A program made the position numbers and the translations under genes. Source: Bacteroides caecigallinarum (GTDB lineage: Bacteria; Bacteroidota; Bacteroidia; Bacteroidales; Bacteroidaceae). Taken from it: DNA of 54,001 nucleotides. Below the pieces are notes generated by a model, which made no database searches, was not told the DNA's origin, and worked only from the letters and a program-made list of their open reading frames with translations. How positions within the stretch are numbered: the first letter of the stretch is position 1; each line of letters begins with the position of its first letter. Shown here in pieces: positions 52,980-54,001 of the stretch. The DNA is taken from the NCBI RefSeq assembly GCF_021531075.1, contig NZ_JADYTJ010000018.1, positions 1 through 54,001 of the forward strand, read 5' to 3'.

Positions 52980-53063
52980 GTAACACGAGGGTGTAACTAT
53001 AGTCACACGTCCGTGTCACTATAGTTACACGTAGGTGTTACTGTCGTTACACGAACGTGTAAC
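52980..53063. repeat. 11-bp-period array 5: GTGTNAC / GTNACAC words
   Basis: Cleanest example. Eight 7-bp words with 4-bp spacers, 84 bp: GTAACAC, GTGTAAC, GTCACAC, GTGTCAC, GTTACAC, GTGTTAC, GTTACAC and GTGTAAC. Word and reverse complement alternate strictly. Spacers are GAGG, TATA, GTCC, TATA, GTAG, TGTC, GAAC. The units from 52991, 53013 and 53035 are 22-bp near-palindromes. It lies between the permease terminator and the rRNA promoter region. Confidence 0.92.
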
Positions 53064-53067
53064 GCTA

Positions 53068-53490
53068 AAACTGTACTGTCTTTTCGGAGAAAACGCATCA
53101 AAATGACAATAACAGAATTTCCCTTGCACTTTTATTTGTTAATTACTAAAAAGCTTCTTCTGATAAAGTATACATGAAAGTAATTTCATTTCAGAAAAAC
53201 TTCACACCGTTGTAATCTCTATAATCTCAAGATTCACTCATTTTATTTCCTTGATCTCATCATTGCATCCCCCATTTTTGCATCCCACCATATATTTTTT
53301 CCTTGATTTTCCCTGAAGCTCAAAATCCCTGTATAATCGGTTATCCATAGATATTAATAATAATGTGTATGTTCTACAGCATAGAATTGCTGCAGTAATA
53401 TACCTGTAAAAAGTTTCCGTATATTTTTCATTGATTAACAATAAGTTAAGCGTCAACCCATAATTTTTTTGAAAAAAAAGTATCGTAAAG
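53068..53490. other. Intergenic stretch upstream of the rRNA operon
   Basis: About 420 bp with no gene that I can support. It is AT-rich. Open frames on the minus strand here lack family features and run through the promoter region. No promoter or terminator was identified. Confidence 0.55.
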
Positions 53491-53523
53491 TATTGCGTGA
53501 AAGAAAAAAGTGCGTAATTTTGC
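53491..53523 (+). promoter_or_regulatory. rRNA operon promoter P1
   Basis: TATTG (53491-53495), a 19-bp spacer and TAATTTTGC (53515-53523). It is followed by CACCCGCTTTCG, shared with P2. Confidence 0.8.
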
Positions 53524-53685
53524 ACCCGCTTTCGAGAGGGAAAGTGATTGACGATGACATAATGACAAAAATCCGGTAGTGATTTCGGTATGTCCGAGTA
53601 TCTTACCTTGCCATGCCGCAAGGGAGCGAGAAACGCATTCCGGAACTTGTCTGAAAAATATTTTTGAAAAAAACTTCAAAAAATA

Positions 53686-53718
53686 TTTGCACGGTAAAAA
53701 TAAATCGCTTACCTTTGC
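53686..53718 (+). promoter_or_regulatory. rRNA operon promoter P2
   Basis: TTTG (53686-53689), a 20-bp spacer and TACCTTTGC (53710-53718), followed by ATCCGCTTTCG. It is near-consensus and lies about 190 bp before the 16S gene. Confidence 0.85.
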
Positions 53719-53907
53719 ATCCGCTTTCGCTCTTAAAAACGGAAGTAAGTTCTTTGAAAGATTTTAGATAAACAAACAGAATGTAGTACAAGCGTCACAT
53801 TATATATATGATGTGATGAAAAAAGATAAACCGTCAATTGAAATAAAAACAAACGGTATCCTGAACAGAGACAAAACGATATCCTGACGGATATTAAAAA
53901 ATATTTT

Positions 53908-54001
53908 ACAATGAAGAGTTTGATCCTGGCTCAGGATGAACGCTAGCTACAGGCTTAACACATGCAAGTCGAGGGGCAGCATGAACTTAGCTTGCTAAGT
54001 T
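53908..54001 (+). rRNA. rrs: 16S ribosomal RNA, 5' end (cut by the window edge)
   Basis: The conserved AGAGTTTGATCCTGGCTCAG begins at 53915, which corresponds to E. coli position 8, so the mature 5' end is near 53908. The following GATGAACGCTAGCTACAGGC and the AACTTAGCTTGCTAAGTT stem are of Bacteroides/Phocaeicola type. Only about 94 nt are in the window. Confidence 0.97.

Noticed and set aside
52980..53063. CRISPR array
   Set aside because: The period is 11 bp with 7-bp words and 4-bp spacers, far too short for CRISPR repeats and spacers, and no cas genes are nearby.
53238..53621. Open frames upstream of 16S rRNA on the minus strand
   Set aside because: They cover the rRNA promoter P1 region and have no recognisable protein features.

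Overview
The window comes from a Bacteroidales chromosome, most likely Bacteroides/Phocaeicola. Evidence: the first ~94 nt of a 16S rRNA gene at the right edge carry a Bacteroides-type 5' region and variable stem. Promoters match the Bacteroidetes form TTTG-N19/21-TAnnTTTG, and almost no gene has a Shine-Dalgarno sequence. The gene content is also typical of the group: fimbrillin-family lipoprotein, split LysO, exbB-exbD-exbD operon, separate MacB-like permeases. The DNA is AT-rich, densely coding, and shows no transposase, integrase or CRISPR locus.

Layout. 86-4379 (minus): phosphatidylethanolamine synthesis (pssA, psd), phosphofructokinase, then cmk-ispH. 4573-9732 (plus): TonB, a polyprenyl diphosphate synthase, a TatD nuclease, tRNA-Ser(GGA), then ExbB, a small membrane protein and two ExbD proteins, so a complete TonB energising machine lies within 5 kb. 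9793-13575: GNAT acetyltransferase, secreted M64 peptidase, Lrp regulator, thyA-folA. 13665-24190: RsmF-type rRNA methyltransferase, topoisomerase III, two flavodoxin-like proteins, RecQ, an AraC regulator overlapping an M49 dipeptidyl-peptidase III, and an AlkD-like protein. 24244-30403: Fur-family regulator, purA, ABC-F ATPase, M13 peptidase. 30466-38360: split LysO, asd, CPA2 antiporter, TcdA, LolD-type ATPase, CvfB-like S1 protein, a secreted basic protein. 38518-44382 (minus): a five-gene MacAB-TolC-type efflux operon. 44521-52893: ROK glucokinase, VanZ-like protein, NSS transporter, ComEA-like HhH protein, alkaline phosphatase, fimbrillin-like lipoprotein, xanthine phosphoribosyltransferase and xanthine/uracil permease. 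53491-54001: two tandem rRNA promoters and the start of 16S rRNA.

The most unusual signal is not a gene. Five intergenic segments (17497-17580, 17638-17721, 31647-31730, 48194-48277, 52980-53063) can each be read as the same 84-bp design: eight 7-bp words separated by 4-bp spacers, an exact 11-bp period. In three arrays the words alternate with their reverse complements, making 22-bp palindromic units. In the other two the period runs in direct orientation. The word differs at every locus while the geometry stays the same. I do not recognise this as a named element. Two arrays are very clear, one is clear in six of eight units, and two are more degenerate. Two short promoter-to-terminator units that could encode small RNAs (26152-26275 and 31537-31636) are the next most interesting signals.
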